From Porphyra umbilicalis (taxonomy: Eukaryota; Rhodophyta; Bangiophyceae; Bangiales; Bangiaceae): a stretch of DNA of 64,000 nt. Shown one piece after another: positions 21,225 through 33,400 of the stretch. A program made the translations under genes and the position numbers. The stretch spans positions 248,001-312,000 of the forward strand of contig KV918803.1 in assembly GCA_002049455.2 (NCBI GenBank), written 5' to 3'. Each line of letters opens with the position of its first letter. The first letter of the stretch is position 1. Below the pieces are notes generated by a model. That model did not search any database and was not told the DNA's origin. It saw nothing but the letters and a program-made list of their open reading frames with translations.

Positions 21225-24101
21225 GTGGCGCAGGCGGCAGCTGTCGAGAGCACATTGTCAGCTTTCGTGGCGGCATTGAACGTTTCAGAAAGGTACAGCC
21301 GGCTGCTCCGACCGTTCCCGCTCGAGGAGGCTCGCCAAGAACGGATGTGCTGGCAACGGCGGCCGACGTCCGCGGACGAAGGCGTGCTCCTCGAGTCCAC
21401 CTCAGCCCCAAGCCCTCTCGTGCCATCTTCTCCACCCTCCCCTGCGATTTCCTGGGGCGCCCCTCCACAGCACGCCCCGGCCTGTCTCATCATGTCGACA
21501 GGCACCGGCAGTGCCGGAAGCAGGAGCACCCACACGTTTGAGGATGAGATTGCACCTGTCCGCCGCTCTGGCGCGCTCCTGCAGCAGCAGCTGACGCCTC
21601 CAAGCTCCCAGGAGGCCGATGACCCAGCCTCGTCGTCGTCGGCGCGCACCACGACCTTTTTGGAGGGGATAGTGGGCTCGTACGTGCGTACTGAGGCTTT
21701 GAGCTGCCCTCCCACAGTCATCCACGGCGGGGAAACGTGGCACGTCATCAAGGTCGGCGAGAAAAGTTGGACATCCCAAGGTCACTTGTCGGACTTTTTT
21801 GACACTTTCAAGGGGGACGGAGGCGCTCAGGGGGGCGACTTTGTGGGGCGCTGCCGCGTCTGTGCGATCGATGGCCACACCGCCACGTACGTGCTTCGCG
21901 GCGGAAAGTCAAGCAACGCATGGCGTCACTTCGAGAACTACGCGGCGTCGGCACACGTCGGTGACCTGCAGCGGCGCCGGCATGCGGCGGTTGTGGTGTA
22001 CCGCACCTACAAGACTAATCCGCGCAAGCCAGCGGCAGGTGTGACGGCGGGGCCGATTGACGGCTTCCTACGGACTGCACTTTCCCGTGTAATGACGCCA
22101 GCTCAAGCTCGGCCCCACCACTTACGTTTTGTACTGCTGATGGTGATGTCGCTTTCGCCGTTTGCGCTGGCGGGCAATCAATACTTGCTGGAATTTGTGC
22201 GGGGTCTCGGCGTTCCGTACGATCCGCCGGCGGCGTCCACCGTCCGAGATGTGCTGCTCGATCTTTTCGTCTTCCTGACGGATCAACTGCGGGCGCAGAT
22301 CAAGCACCTTCAGGGGCGGTATCGTGGTCTTCCATTCTTCCACCTTGTCACGGACCTCTGGACTGAGCGGCATGGCTCTGGCTCCTACGGCTCCCTTGTG
22401 CTACGCTGTGTGGACCCGGACGGTGTATCCATCGTCGAACTTCATCTTGGTGTGGTGCCATTTGCAGGGCGCCACGACCACATCAACATTCAAGCCTGGA
22501 CGAGCCGCCTTCTTCGTCGCTTTGGTGTGCGTAGCAGCGACATCTCCTGGTCAACTTCGGACTCGGGTTCGAACGTCAAGAAGGCGTTATCGGGCCTCTG
22601 GCCACGTTGGGTGCCCTGTGCAGCGCACACCTTGCACCTTGCGGTTAAGACGGCGCTCGGGGCGACGGGCGAGACGGCGACCGCAAGGTTCGAGCGTCGC
22701 AACGAGCCTTCTTGATCATCAGCGACGTGCCAAAGCAGCGGGAATCCAGCGGCCGCCGACCTCCTTGGGCGTGTGCGCAAGATTTCAAACCACTTCCACA
22801 AGTCGTCGGCTAGCTTCGGGATGCTGAACTCTGTCCCGTTCCCCGGTGATGCAGAGCCACGGAAGCTGATCACCGAGTCACCAGGTCGTTGGGGCTCAAC
22901 GTATTTGGCACTCGTCCGACTTTTCACCCTCATGCCCCGAATGATCGGGTTCGGAGACCTCCGTGACCTTACGGTAGCCCAGAGGCGTCAACGGCTTGGA
23001 CGCGAGGATTGGGGACAGCTGCGCCACTTGATCGGCGTCCTCCAACTTGCGTACGAGGCCTACATCGCGTTACAGAGCTCTTCATCAACTGTTGCGGACG
23101 CATTCAAGCTTGTGTGGAGCCTCCGGCGGACGATGCGGCTTCCCGCGTTTCCGCGCCCAAAGGCGTTTGACAAGCCCCACGCTGTCGGTAGGGACGACAT
23201 CCTGAAGTTCCTTGAGGAGGATGAGCGCAGATCTGATGTGATGGAGCTTGACAATCGCTTGTACAAGCACCAGACGGTGCCGGTCAAGGCAACGCGCACC
23301 GTCGACGGTCTCCGCAGCGGGGCGGCAACCTTCATTTCCGTCGTCCAACGCGAGTTGGACCGTCGCTTTTTCAACCCGGCGCATCCGAGCAAGAACTGGC
23401 TCGCCAACGACGCTGTCTTGGCTGCCACGCTGGTCACACCTGGCGGGGCCGCGATGATGCGTAAGGCAGCTGCGCGCGTTGGGCAAGATAACCCTATCGA
23501 CCGCGCCCGCGCAGCTGTTGTGGCCACGGCAGAGAGCCTCATTGACGCAAGCGCCTCCGCGCCCGCACGACAACAGGAGCTGAAACAAAAGCGTAAGAGA
23601 TGCCGCACTACGCTTGTGGACTGGGACTCAGACGAGAGCCGGGGCGTGGCCGAGAGCGCGCCAGCCGAGCTTGTCAAGCGAGAGCTCGACAGCTTCCTGG
23701 CTACGTACTCTGCCTCGGTAAACACCGGGGTGCTCAAGTTCTGGTCGGCCCGCGGGGACGAGTACCCATTGTTGATTCTGGTGGCCTGCGCGTTGCTTGG
23801 GGAATCTGGGTCGTCTGCCGCGTCCGAGCGGGACTTCTCGACGGTCGGGATGGTACTGCGCAAGGACCGCTCCACGCTGCTCGCAAGACATGTAGAGATG
23901 CATTGCTTTGTGCGTTTCATCGCCCACCTTGTTCCCTCTGACTTGTCGACTATCCCTGTGTTGACGCAGGCGGCCCGGTCAGGTGCACGCGCCAGTATGC
24001 GCGCCATTTCGGTTGATATGCCTGTGGATGGGGGGTTGTCGGGAGATTCGACGTCGAGCGGCAGCGATACGTTTTTGGAGAGCACCGATGAGGAGGAGTG
24101 A
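21225..24101 (+). CDS. hAT transposase with BED zinc finger
   Basis: This enzyme cuts and pastes hAT DNA. In order it shows: a Ser/Pro-rich N-terminus (a start at 21,492, MSTGTGSAGSR, is an alternative); a BED-type finger at about residues 205-255 (CRVC, then NAWRHFENYAASAH); a catalytic core with HLVTDLWTERHG at about residue 375 (first Asp) and TSDSGSNVKKAL at about 445 (second Asp); the CAAHTLHLAV helix; and a C-terminal dimerisation region with LLGESGSSAASERDFSTVG and the following LLARHVEM. One in-frame TGA lies at 22,713-22,715, between CAAHTLHLAV and the DLLGRVRKISNHF helix. A 51-bp GT-AG segment at about 22,689-22,739 contains this TGA and its removal keeps the frame, so it may be a very short intron. 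Otherwise the gene has a single nonsense mutation. The rest is open to the stop after STDEEE. Confidence 0.88.
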
Positions 24102-24239
24102 GCAGAGTTTTGGGTGGGCTCCATTTGCCGAGCTGTCGGGAGTTTTTCTTGTGCTTCTTTGTGCTTAAGCAATGGCTTCTGTTTTTTGTCGCACCGATAG
24201 GTTGAGAATGCCAGCCTTTTTCATTCACTTGCCTGCTTG

Positions 24240-25980
24240 CCAAAGGAGCTCTACGCCGACGTGCGACAGGACTAGGATGGCGCCCCGCCGACACTGACAA
24301 CGAGCGGGCACCCGCAGGCGGCGGATCCGACGCCGCAAGAGTTCGGTAGGACGCCAGCGGTAGCGGCGACTACGACACCGCGTCGCCGCCCGCGGGCAGC
24401 AACGACAAAGCTGCCGCCGAGTCGCCGCCAGCGGGCTGCAACGACAAAGCTGCCGCCACGTCGCCGCCCGCGGACGCCGCGGCCGATCCTGACTAAGAGC
24501 CGCAGCCCGCGGGCAGCACCGCGCGTGACGACAACCCGCCGCCGCACGTCGGCGGCGGCGCCAGCGACCACTATGCGCTGCCGCTAGCAGGCGGCGCGAC
24601 AACCGACACCAAGAAGCCTCCGCCTGTGCGGCGCCGCGCCCGTGCCGCCGCAAAGCCGCCGCCAGCACGCCACGTCGAAAACGACGACGACGTGTCACCG
24701 CTCGCTGACCGCGCAAGCGGTACCTTCATCATCCTGGCACTTGTGGGCGGCGTCACCGACGCCGACACCGCGCCGACGACATCGGGCGGTGCCGAAGACG
24801 ACGACCACGGACGGCCTCCTGCGGGCACCCGCGCCGACGTCTTCAACGACGGGCCAGTCTTGGGCTGGGGCCAAGTGGCCGCCAGCATGACGCATCGCGT
24901 GGACAGCGGCGGCACCGGAGCACGGGTGCCGCCGCTCAGTGGCGGCAAGGCCGACGCCGACGAAGCGGCGCCGCCCTCGCGCGACGGCGCCGACAATACC
25001 AAAAAAGCATCCGCCTGCGGGCGACTGGGAGAAATAGTTTATTGAGCCGCCAGTGGCCGGCGGCGGCGTTCAAGACGATGGAAAGGCGCTGCTTTTGGGC
25101 GCCGATGGCACCGATGGGAGCCCGCCGCCATTCGAAGGCAGAACGCGCCGTGACGAAATCGTGCCCCACTGCGCGGACCCCTCGGGCAACGCCGCCAACG
25201 CCGGTTCGCTCGCCGGTGGCGGTGGCGAACACGACAAAAAGCCGCCGCCCGTGGGCGCAGGCGTTGTTGATGACGACACGATGCTGCTCGAGGGCGCATT
25301 TTGCGCCGAAGACGGCAAGACAGTGACGGCGGGCAGCGGCAGCGGCACGCTGCTCATGGGCGGCAGCTACGACGCTGCCGACCCGCCGCCACCCCCGGGC
25401 GCGGTTCCATCGCCACCATTTCTGAGGTTCCCGCGAGCGGCGGTACCAACGCCGAGCGCGCGCGGACGCACGTGGGCAGTGGCAGCAGCGTCGACAACAC
25501 GCCGCCTGAGGTAGGCAGCGGCCTCTCACCGACGCCCGCCGGCGGCGGCTTCCACAACGGCACGCCGCCACGCGTGGGCTGCGCCGTAGCCGTTGACGAC
25601 GCGGCGCCGCTTGAGGGCGAGGGCTCCAACGCCGCCGACTCTCCGCTGCCTGTTGGCGGCGCCGGAACCTAAGCCAACGCGACGCCGCTCCCGGTTGTCG
25701 ACGACAACGCCTCTGACGCGCCGGCGGCAGCGGGCGGCGGCGTTTACGGCGGCTGCGTGATTCCCACAAGTAGGGCGCTCGACGCTGACGCGGCGCAGCG
25801 TGCGGGCGAAGGCATCAAAAACTAAAACGCGCAGCAGCCCACGGGCGCCTATGAATACGTCGCCAACGCGCCGACGGCGTTGGCTGGTGCCGTCAACGAC
25901 GACAACACGACGCTGCCAGCAGACGGCAGCACCCACTACTCCGCTTTAGCGACGCATGAAGGAGAGCTATCAGCACGGGC
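24240..25980 (+). repeat. Degenerate minisatellite of about 39 bp inside the hAT element
   Basis: At 24,378-24,480 a 39-bp unit (AACGACAAAGCTGCCGCC then GTCGCCGCC...GCGGGC) occurs in clear succession. Further right the same cadence persists in decayed form, with repeated translations of the type GAGVVDDDTMLLEG, GAVNDDNTTLPADG and NDDN/PLPVGG in one plus-strand frame. In-frame stops show it is not one coding region now. It could be an expanded and decayed repeat-protein domain or a non-coding minisatellite. Confidence 0.55.
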
Positions 25981-28790
25981 GCGTTATGCTGATGGTGGTT
26001 GGAGGGCAGGGCGGGAGCGGGGAGGGCATGACGAGTGTCGTCTGGCGTCGAAATGTTGGGGGGGTCGAGCAGAACGGTCTGAATGAGCTATTGGCCGCAA
26101 CGCAGGCGCCCGCGCAAGCACCGAAAATGTGCTGCCCTTCCCGGGTGGCGGTGCCAACGCCGATAACTAGGCGCCAGGGTGATGCAGCGAGCCCCGCCGT
26201 CATTGGCTGCTGGGGGCACCTCGGGAGCATTTCAGAGCGAGCGTGCCCGCCGCTGTCGCTCACATCTGTTTGGTGTCGGGCGCCCCGACGCAGCCCCCCC
26301 CCCCCTTCGGCCCCCTCTTCAGGCCCCCTCTACGCTTCGTGAGCCTGGGCGTGCCATCCGGCACACCGCTGAGAGGTGGTAGCGGCACGAGTGAGCTCGA
26401 GGCTCCCAAGCCGGCGTTGCGCCGTCGCGCAGCGGTCGGGGCCAAGTGCGGCCGACCACGGCGCCGCGGGGGCGGCGGCGGCGGCGGCGGCGGCGGCGGG
26501 GACGCTGGCGCCCGCTGGCGCGTGCGCGGTCGACGGTCGTCATGGCACGTGCGCTGTTAGCGCTCATCATTGCGAACGCGCGGTTTGTCGGCGTGCCCGC
26601 GGTCGGTGCAGTCACGGGCCTACCGCCGTCGGCGCCATGGTGCCTCCCCGGATTCGACGGTTCACCGGGACGCCCGTCGCCACCCTCCGCCAAGGTGTCT
26701 TCCACCGTGCCCTCCTTTTCCCGCCTTTTTTGTCGCGCCCGTAGGCGGCGTTGCGCAGGGCTGATTCGCGGCCCTTTTCCCTGGCTCCCTCCCCCGCCGC
26801 CGCACGACGGTGCTCTGGCTGGTCGCGTCGGCAAAGGCGGTGCCCCGCGGGTCCGCCAGCATGCACTACTCGCCGCGGCGGCCGCGCGTCCGCTGTGGGC
26901 AGCACCGCCGACCCCATGGGGTGGGGCGCCTCCCAGGCATAATGCTGCTTCCGGCGGGCAGGCCGGCGACGTCCGCCCAGAAGGCGCCGAGGCGAGGCAC
27001 TTCCCGCCGCGCGCGGCGCCGCCGGCTGCCGACGACGGCGCTCCGCACCGCCATCCGGTGTTTTCGCCGCCGGCACAGCCACTGGCTCTCTTCCGCCCAC
27101 CCGACGGGCACACTTTTCCCAAGCACTCCCTCCTCACCCGCTTCGCGACGGCAGCGGCGTGCATGGCCGGCCTCGCCCCGACCGCCCCGGCGTCCGATGC
27201 AGTGCATCGGGTCGGTCCGCTTGTTCCGCTGTGGCTCAGCGGCGGCGAGCCGGCCGCCGTGCCGCCCACACACCTGTGTATCGGCGGCAGCGACCGCGTC
27301 TGCTGTGGCGGCGCCAGCGGCGGCGGTGTCAGTCGGCCGGGCGAGCCCGCCGTCGTCGACGATGGCTTCGCGCGCTTCCCGTCGACCGCCCACTTGCACG
27401 CGGTCGTCTACTGCAGCCTCGTCTGCGGCAGGGGCGTGGTCCGCGGCAGGTGTCGGCGCCGCCGCAATGGATGTGTGGGAAGCGGCGGGTAGTACAGCCC
27501 CCGCCCGCCGCCACCACGTCTTCGACGTCGTTGACCACGACGACAATCACCCCCGTCGCCGCGGAAACGTCGCCGGAGGCAGTGACGGTGGCGGCGTCGC
27601 CTGAGCGGTCGTCGGCGGCGTGGCGGCGGTCACCGCCGCGGCCAGCCGGTTCGTTCCGACAAAAACATGGCGCCTGCCCCCCCCTCACCCATTGCCACCC
27701 CCCCCCCCGCCCACACAAGGCCCACGCCCCGCCGTGGCCGAGTCCCCCCCTGCTGCCGACAACGGCCGAAAAGCGAGCACCGCCGCGACCGAAACCCTCG
27801 TAGCAACGGGGGTGACGGCTTCGAGCCACCCGCCCGCCATTACCCCGGCGAGCGCGAGGGCGAACGGCGGTAGCGGCAACGCAGCCGAAGGCGGCCGGGG
27901 GGACGACAGCACCGCAATCAGGTGGCAGTACACGCCGTGCCCGCCCAAGATAGGGCGCCCGTCGCCACCGGCGCGCCGCCGGCGCGCCACGCTTCGTTGG
28001 GGGGGCGTGTAGACGCCGCCGGCGGCGTCGTCTTCCACGGCGGTGGGGAGTGAGTTGCACTTGCCGCGTGCGGTGATGTTTGTGGCGACCACAGGGAGCG
28101 ACGTCTGCCGCCGCGACAGGCGGCTGCGAGCGTCGGTGGGCCCCGCGGTCACGGCGGCGGCGACGGAAGGTGGCGGCGCAGGCCACGGGGCACCAGTGGT
28201 AGCGTGCGCGCAAATGGCGGCGGCCGCCTGCTGTGGTGGCGGCCGCGGACGTGTCGGCTGGATGGCAGCGGCGGTGGCGCCGGGGGAGGTGCCGCCAAAG
28301 TGGCGGCGGCCGCACCGCACTCCTGGAACGCCTTCCATCATCTAGGATGCCCCCTAGACCTCTTGCATCGGTCTGCGCCCAGGGCGAGGCAGGCGTTGCT
28401 GGCACCGGTGCCACACGACCGCACAGTAGCCGGTCGCTGCCGCGGGTGTGGTGGCGTGCACACCCCGGTGTGCAGCAGCAAACAATTTGACGCCAGGCAC
28501 GCCCCTTGCGGACGCACTCGACACGCCCCTTTCCCCACACAGCACCTCAGCAAGACGTCGAGGCTTCCTGCCGGCTGAAAGGCGGCAGTCCAAGCACAGC
28601 GCACGCCACACGTTCAGAGGAGGGCTCTCGCCACCCTCGCGCCAGCGCCAAATTACCTTCCCGGAACCCTCCAGAAGCGGCACTGCCCAAAGGCCAGCTG
28701 GCCGGTCGGAAATCACGAGAGCAGCACTCTGGCACGCTCGTCGTTCCTATTTTCTGGACTGGCGCCCCCGGAATCCGTAGGAATCAATCG
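25980..28790. other. GC-rich non-coding remainder of the hAT element
   Basis: Contains a (GGC)n tract at about 26,465-26,503 and many overlapping open frames on both strands, all Ala/Arg/Pro/Gly-rich. None is supported as a gene. The last 200 bp before 28,982 become AT-rich with the subterminal hAT motifs. Confidence 0.45.
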
Positions 28791-28990
28791 GATTCGACTA
28801 TTCGATTATATCCAAAGTCGAACGCACACATGATTCAGATAAAATATTGATCTGGACTCCGATCAAAAGGAGATATCTTAATACGGAATCGAGCCCGTGT
28901 CAAAAAATAAATCTGGAGTGCTCTCCGACAGCCAAAGATTATATCTGATTCTTGCACGAATTTGCTGATCCGAAAGCCCCTGGTCTCGAC

Positions 28991-29960
28991 GCCCTTTAAG
29001 TTTGTAGCGCCGCGACCGCGTGCCCGCGGGCCGCCGAAGCTTCTCCCTTCCCCGACAACGATTTCTGATCGGCGCGCGACTGGTTGTCCCTTTTTCTTGG
29101 CCGCCATTGGCCGACATCGCCGGAGGGCCTGTGGTCGATCCCGCCAAGGCGCCGAAGGCAGGCGCCGACAAGGCGGCTACCGTCGCTTCCGATAGGGATG
29201 CCGCTGCTGGGCACCATTCCTGACCTGCTGTTGGGGTGGATGCCTCCCTCGGCATTTCGCGGGCGAGGTGGCGCTCGCCAGTGTTGTCATCGCGTCTGCC
29301 CGAGCGCCGGCATGGGTTACAGTCTCTGATGGTTGGTACCGTCATGGCCGACGCGTCCAAACGCTCGGCGCTTGACGAGGGTGGCGCCAGCTGTGTCGCC
29401 ACGCCCGAGCTGGTGAGTAGGGAGGGTCAGGGGACTTGAAGCGCGAGTGGCTTCTTCCAGTGGCGCCTACCGTCCTGCAGGGATGGTTGTTGGCGGCGGG
29501 CGGCGTCTTGCGGGTGCGGCGCCTACGTCTGATGGCGAGCAGCAGCATTCCTGATAACGTCCGCGGCGCTGGCTGAGGCTCCGGCCGCGCCGTTCTTGAT
29601 AAACCCGTCCATCTCGTCGGGCGCTGCCAAAACGGCGCTAGAGCTCCCGCGTGCCCAATAGGGTGGCGTCTTTGGCTGAGTGCGCGGGACGGCAGCTTCT
29701 ACGAGCTACAAGCCGCCGAAGGTTGGCGGTCTGCTAATAAGTTAGGCGTCAGCTGGGCGGTCTGCCCGCCTAGTGGAGGTGACGTAGCCGGTTGCCACGC
29801 CCGTGGAGGTGGCACCGCTATCGTCGAGCTCAGCCATCTCTCCCGCCCTACCTCAGCTTGTGCGGTCACTGATGGAAAAAAATAACGGTGTTCTGCTGAG
29901 GTTAACAGTCGTCACGGTGGAGTGCGAGCCACGACAGTGATACATGCGCCAGAATAAGAT
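28991..29960. other. Intergenic region, nothing recognised
   Basis: Moderate GC, short open frames only. It separates the hAT element from the SET-domain segment. Confidence 0.4.
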
Positions 29961-29967
29961 GCCTTCA

Positions 29968-30388
29968 TTACTCGTCCCACCCAGGTATCTTGTATCCGTA
30001 GTCGAAGAAAAATTCCTCGCCGACAGCCAACGCATGAAGCGCGAACAAGCCAACGCGAATGAAGCCACAAACGTTGAGCAGCTCGGGCTCCAGGCTGGCC
30101 CGCTTGATGCTGTGGTTGATGAACTTCATGCGGTTGCTGAGGCGCGCCGCATCTATTGTCACATTCGTAGTAATGGAGTAAAAGATGCTGATCCCCTTAG
30201 CATGGTACGACCGGCCGCGCGCGTCGGTCTCTTTGGAAGAGATCGGCTCTCCAACTTCCTCTTCAACAAAATCTCCTTCTGCAGCATGCTCAGCGGCGAA
30301 GACACCCAACCCATGAGCTCCCGAGCGTCCAACTACGCAGCGGACGCGAGCTACAACTTGGGGTTGGACGTTCTTGCAGCGACGGCGC
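29968..30388 (-). CDS. E(z)-type SET domain, last exon or isolated fragment
   Basis: The minus strand encodes a complete SET domain at a protein C-terminus. After a CAG acceptor-like site at 30,389-30,391 comes RRRCKNVQPQVVARVR, equivalent to the end of the pre-SET CXC region of E(z). Then follow GAHGLGVFAAEH (GxG motif), VEEEVGEPISSKETDARGRS, TTNVTIDAARLSNRMKFINH with the following Ser (the FINHS cofactor motif), and GFIRVGLFALHALAVGEEFFFDYGYK (the catalytic DY motif), ending GWDE then a stop. In E(z)/EZH proteins this domain methylates histone H3 lysine 27 as part of PRC2. All core motifs are kept, but the SET-I part lacks the usual PNC. Upstream exons (CXC, SANT, N-terminus) could not be recognised on the minus strand between 30.4 and 33.5 kb, so this may be the 3' end of a diverged multi-exon gene or a stranded fragment. 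Confidence 0.72.
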
Positions 30389-30444
30389 CTGAGTACACTT
30401 CCGGCCGCCCTACCGGTGCTCGACACGTCCGAAGCGATGAGCAA

Positions 30445-33400
30445 GCCAGAGCTTCGCAGTTACGGTCGCCCGACGCCCTCGTACACCGAGTCAAGGACAG
30501 GAAGGGCTTCGTCACAGACGTTGCGTTCTTGGTCCAGCGTTGTGGCAATCGCGGCAGGCTGCTCGCCCCCGGCCGGACCGCCGCCACCACCTTGACTGTC
30601 TTGCCCATCAGTAATGGTGCCCACAGACCCGCCGTCGCCGTCCAAAACGTCCTCGGGCGCGAAACACTCTCCGCCGGTGACGTCGTCTCCAGTAATGACT
30701 CCACGAAGAGTGGCCGTGCCTTCATGCGGCGCTTCGCTGTCGCCTGTGCCAAGCGACGCGTCGTGCGCATCGCCACGACAAGGATGAAAGTATGGCGGAA
30801 GGATGACCGGACGAGCGACAGCACGAGCGCCAAGACAATTGAAATCTGCAGAAGCGTGTATGCGGCATGTGTACCACAAGAAAACACGGCACAATGCGCG
30901 AATGAAGTTGTTTTTTATCAACAACGCGTCATGAAACGACGGCACAGGTTCGAAGTGTTCGACGCCGCCGCCCTCGGCTCCCCCGCGCGAAAGCGAGGAG
31001 CCCATAGATTGCAGGTCAGCAGCCACAGCGTCACCACCAGGAGCTCAAAGAACAGCATGGAGGGACCGGCCTGTGGCAGTGTCGGCGCGCAGCGCGTCCG
31101 CGTCGGCATGCCACTACCAGAGACGCGCTGCTTGTCTAACTGGTCGCACGTGACTGGCCGGAGGCCGGTCAGCCGCGGCAGCATCCCTCACAGTGCCGGC
31201 AGCGTGGGCAGCCCCGCGGTCCACCGTGCTACCAAAGACCCCCCGTCACACATCTGGCGAACGGGCGCAGTGATGGAGATGCCCTCCGTCTGCGACGCCA
31301 CCTTGCAATTCTCGGACGGCTCCAGTGCCGAGTACAATGGCGAGGCTCGCCCCACCCGTCAACTGCACCACCGCGGCTCGTCAGGAGATGCGTGCCTGCA
31401 TGTCTGCCACGGCCTGGCGGTTGCTGGCTGCCCTGCGCTCAACCAGCTTGATGATGTGCCGGGCACACGTCTCGGTCTCTCCCCAGTCGTCCAGCACCTT
31501 GAAAATAACCCCGAGTATCACTGGTGAGCCACCCGGTGCGTTGATGACAGCGTGCACGCCCGCACGATGAGACATCCGAACGTCTGGTCGCGCAGCGAGA
31601 AGTAGATGACGTCGTGATGCGTAATGTCCGGGTCTGACGCATCACTGCTGTAGCTGTCATACTCAGAAGCCATCCAGGTCCTGCCGCGCGTGAGCCTCGC
31701 GGCTGAGTGATGGGCATCGTACGGGTCGCAGAGGTAGGACATGCAGTTGAGCGGAAGAATGGCCTCCCCATCGACACGGCGCCACGACTGGCGCGCAGTC
31801 GTGGAAGACGTCGCGCATAGAAGTTGCTCCACAGCTGGCAAAACCGTCACGGGCACGTCGCCCGCGGGTCCAGAGTCGGGTTGCGGTGCATTTCCCCGCC
31901 CATCACTGGAAGCCAGGCCCGCTGCAGTGATTACAGGCCGATTGAGATGGTGGCTGTCTTGGCGCCCGGTAGGTAGGGGAGTGTCAGCGACCGACGGTGT
32001 GCAGCGCCACTGTGCGTCTTGGGACGATACGGTGAAGCACGCGCGCCTCGAAAGAGCTCAAACATAGTGGACTACCTCTTTGCCGGCTGGGTTGGCTCCC
32101 GACGTCGGGGCATGTCCCCATCGCTCCGGGCCTATTCAAGCCCGCCTCGCCAAACTCCACCACGGGCGGCACAACGTTGATCGTTACCGCCATCCTCCGA
32201 ACTGAAGCTCGCAACGAATGATGAAGGAGTTGCCTCCACAGGAGGCAGGTCAACCGGAAGCGGCACACTCCGCAAGGTCTGTGCTGAACGCCTTGCGGTT
32301 GCCCTGTTAAGAGCCATAGACAAGATCACGTTTGCGCTGCGCCGCTGCCGAGCCCGGCGCCCGCTGCGACGAATGACGCGAGCAATGACACGCTCCAAAT
32401 TCTCCTTGTCTCCTGCTACGGCAGCGGCGTTGTCGGCGGCTTCAGCGTCAGCGGCCACGTCCTACAGCGGACCCTCGCCGTTTGGCCACTCGTCCAAAAA
32501 TGCGTCTTCACCGCAGGGGCGTGGGGAGGGCATAACATCGAGCGCTAGGCGCCGCGGAGCCCTTCACAGAGACAGCTGACCCAATGATGGCCGCAGCCGG
32601 TCCAGATCTCGACGCCTGCGGCCGCTCTCCAGTCAACGCTCCAAATAAATCCCAGCAAGCAGTTGCAGCCATTACAATAGAGTCCGATAAGTGCATTGCG
32701 ATTGAGATCATATGACGAGATGCACCGGAATCGACGGGACCTTCGCAATGAGTCTCTCTTGCCGCTTGTCAATTCCACATCGCCCATCGCACTGAAGCGG
32801 ACAAGGCACGCGAAGTTCTCTGGCAGACAAGTCCTCTCGTGACCGCTGACACCCGAAGGCCTGCCGGGGGCTTCGGTGGATGTCATGCGACCAACCATTG
32901 TCCATGTGCGGCGGACGTTGTAGAGCCCCACCGTCCGCGACGGGCTTCGTCTCGTCAACGGTCTTATCGGCGCTGTGCTATCTCTGTGTGCGCGCGAAAA
33001 GTTCGAATGTTGGCAACAGTGTTCCAGCTGCCAACCGTCTCGGCTTGCTGCTCAAGCATTTGTTCCATATGCAGGGGCGCAAGAGAGAGCCGGCGGGGGG
33101 GTAGGCGGCGGCTGCGGCGGTATCGGCCGTGTCCGGCGCGCGGTGCACGACTAATGCGATCTGCGAACCATCTTGCCCTAAGAGACCGCCCACTCGCAGC
33201 ACCTGCTGTGGCGTGCTTTCCCTGCCGACTCTCTGAGCGGTCGCTATGTGGAGGGCGCGGCGGTCATTGAAAGTCAGGATTTTGTGTGTGTCGAGGCGGT
33301 TGGGAAGGTTCTCTTTGATAGTGAGATCCACAACAGGGAGCAGGACACGGGGTAGGAGACGACCGTGTCGGCAGTAGCACTGTCCGCTTCGCATCATGCG

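Larger units (their letters stand above)
21008..28982 (+). mobile_element. Large hAT element with transposase (7,975 bp)
   Basis: The left end is CAGGGGCTTACGTGGATAAA; the right end is GATCCGAAAGCCCCTG. The flanking octamers ATCTCGAC (21,000-21,007) and GTCTCGAC (28,983-28,990) differ at one base, as expected for an older target duplication. Both ends carry TATCCG-type subterminal repeats over about 200 bp. A hAT transposase gene occupies 21,225-24,101. The remaining 4.9 kb is GC-rich and repetitive without a recognised gene, unusual for a hAT. The 918-bp element at 38,823-39,740 has matching ends and is probably a deletion derivative. The weak points are the one-base target mismatch and the possibility that two solo ends of different copies are being paired. 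Confidence 0.75.

Noticed and set aside
29944-31527. 527-codon plus-strand open frame
   Set aside because: It is antisense to the SET domain over its left part and has no domain or internal texture of its own.
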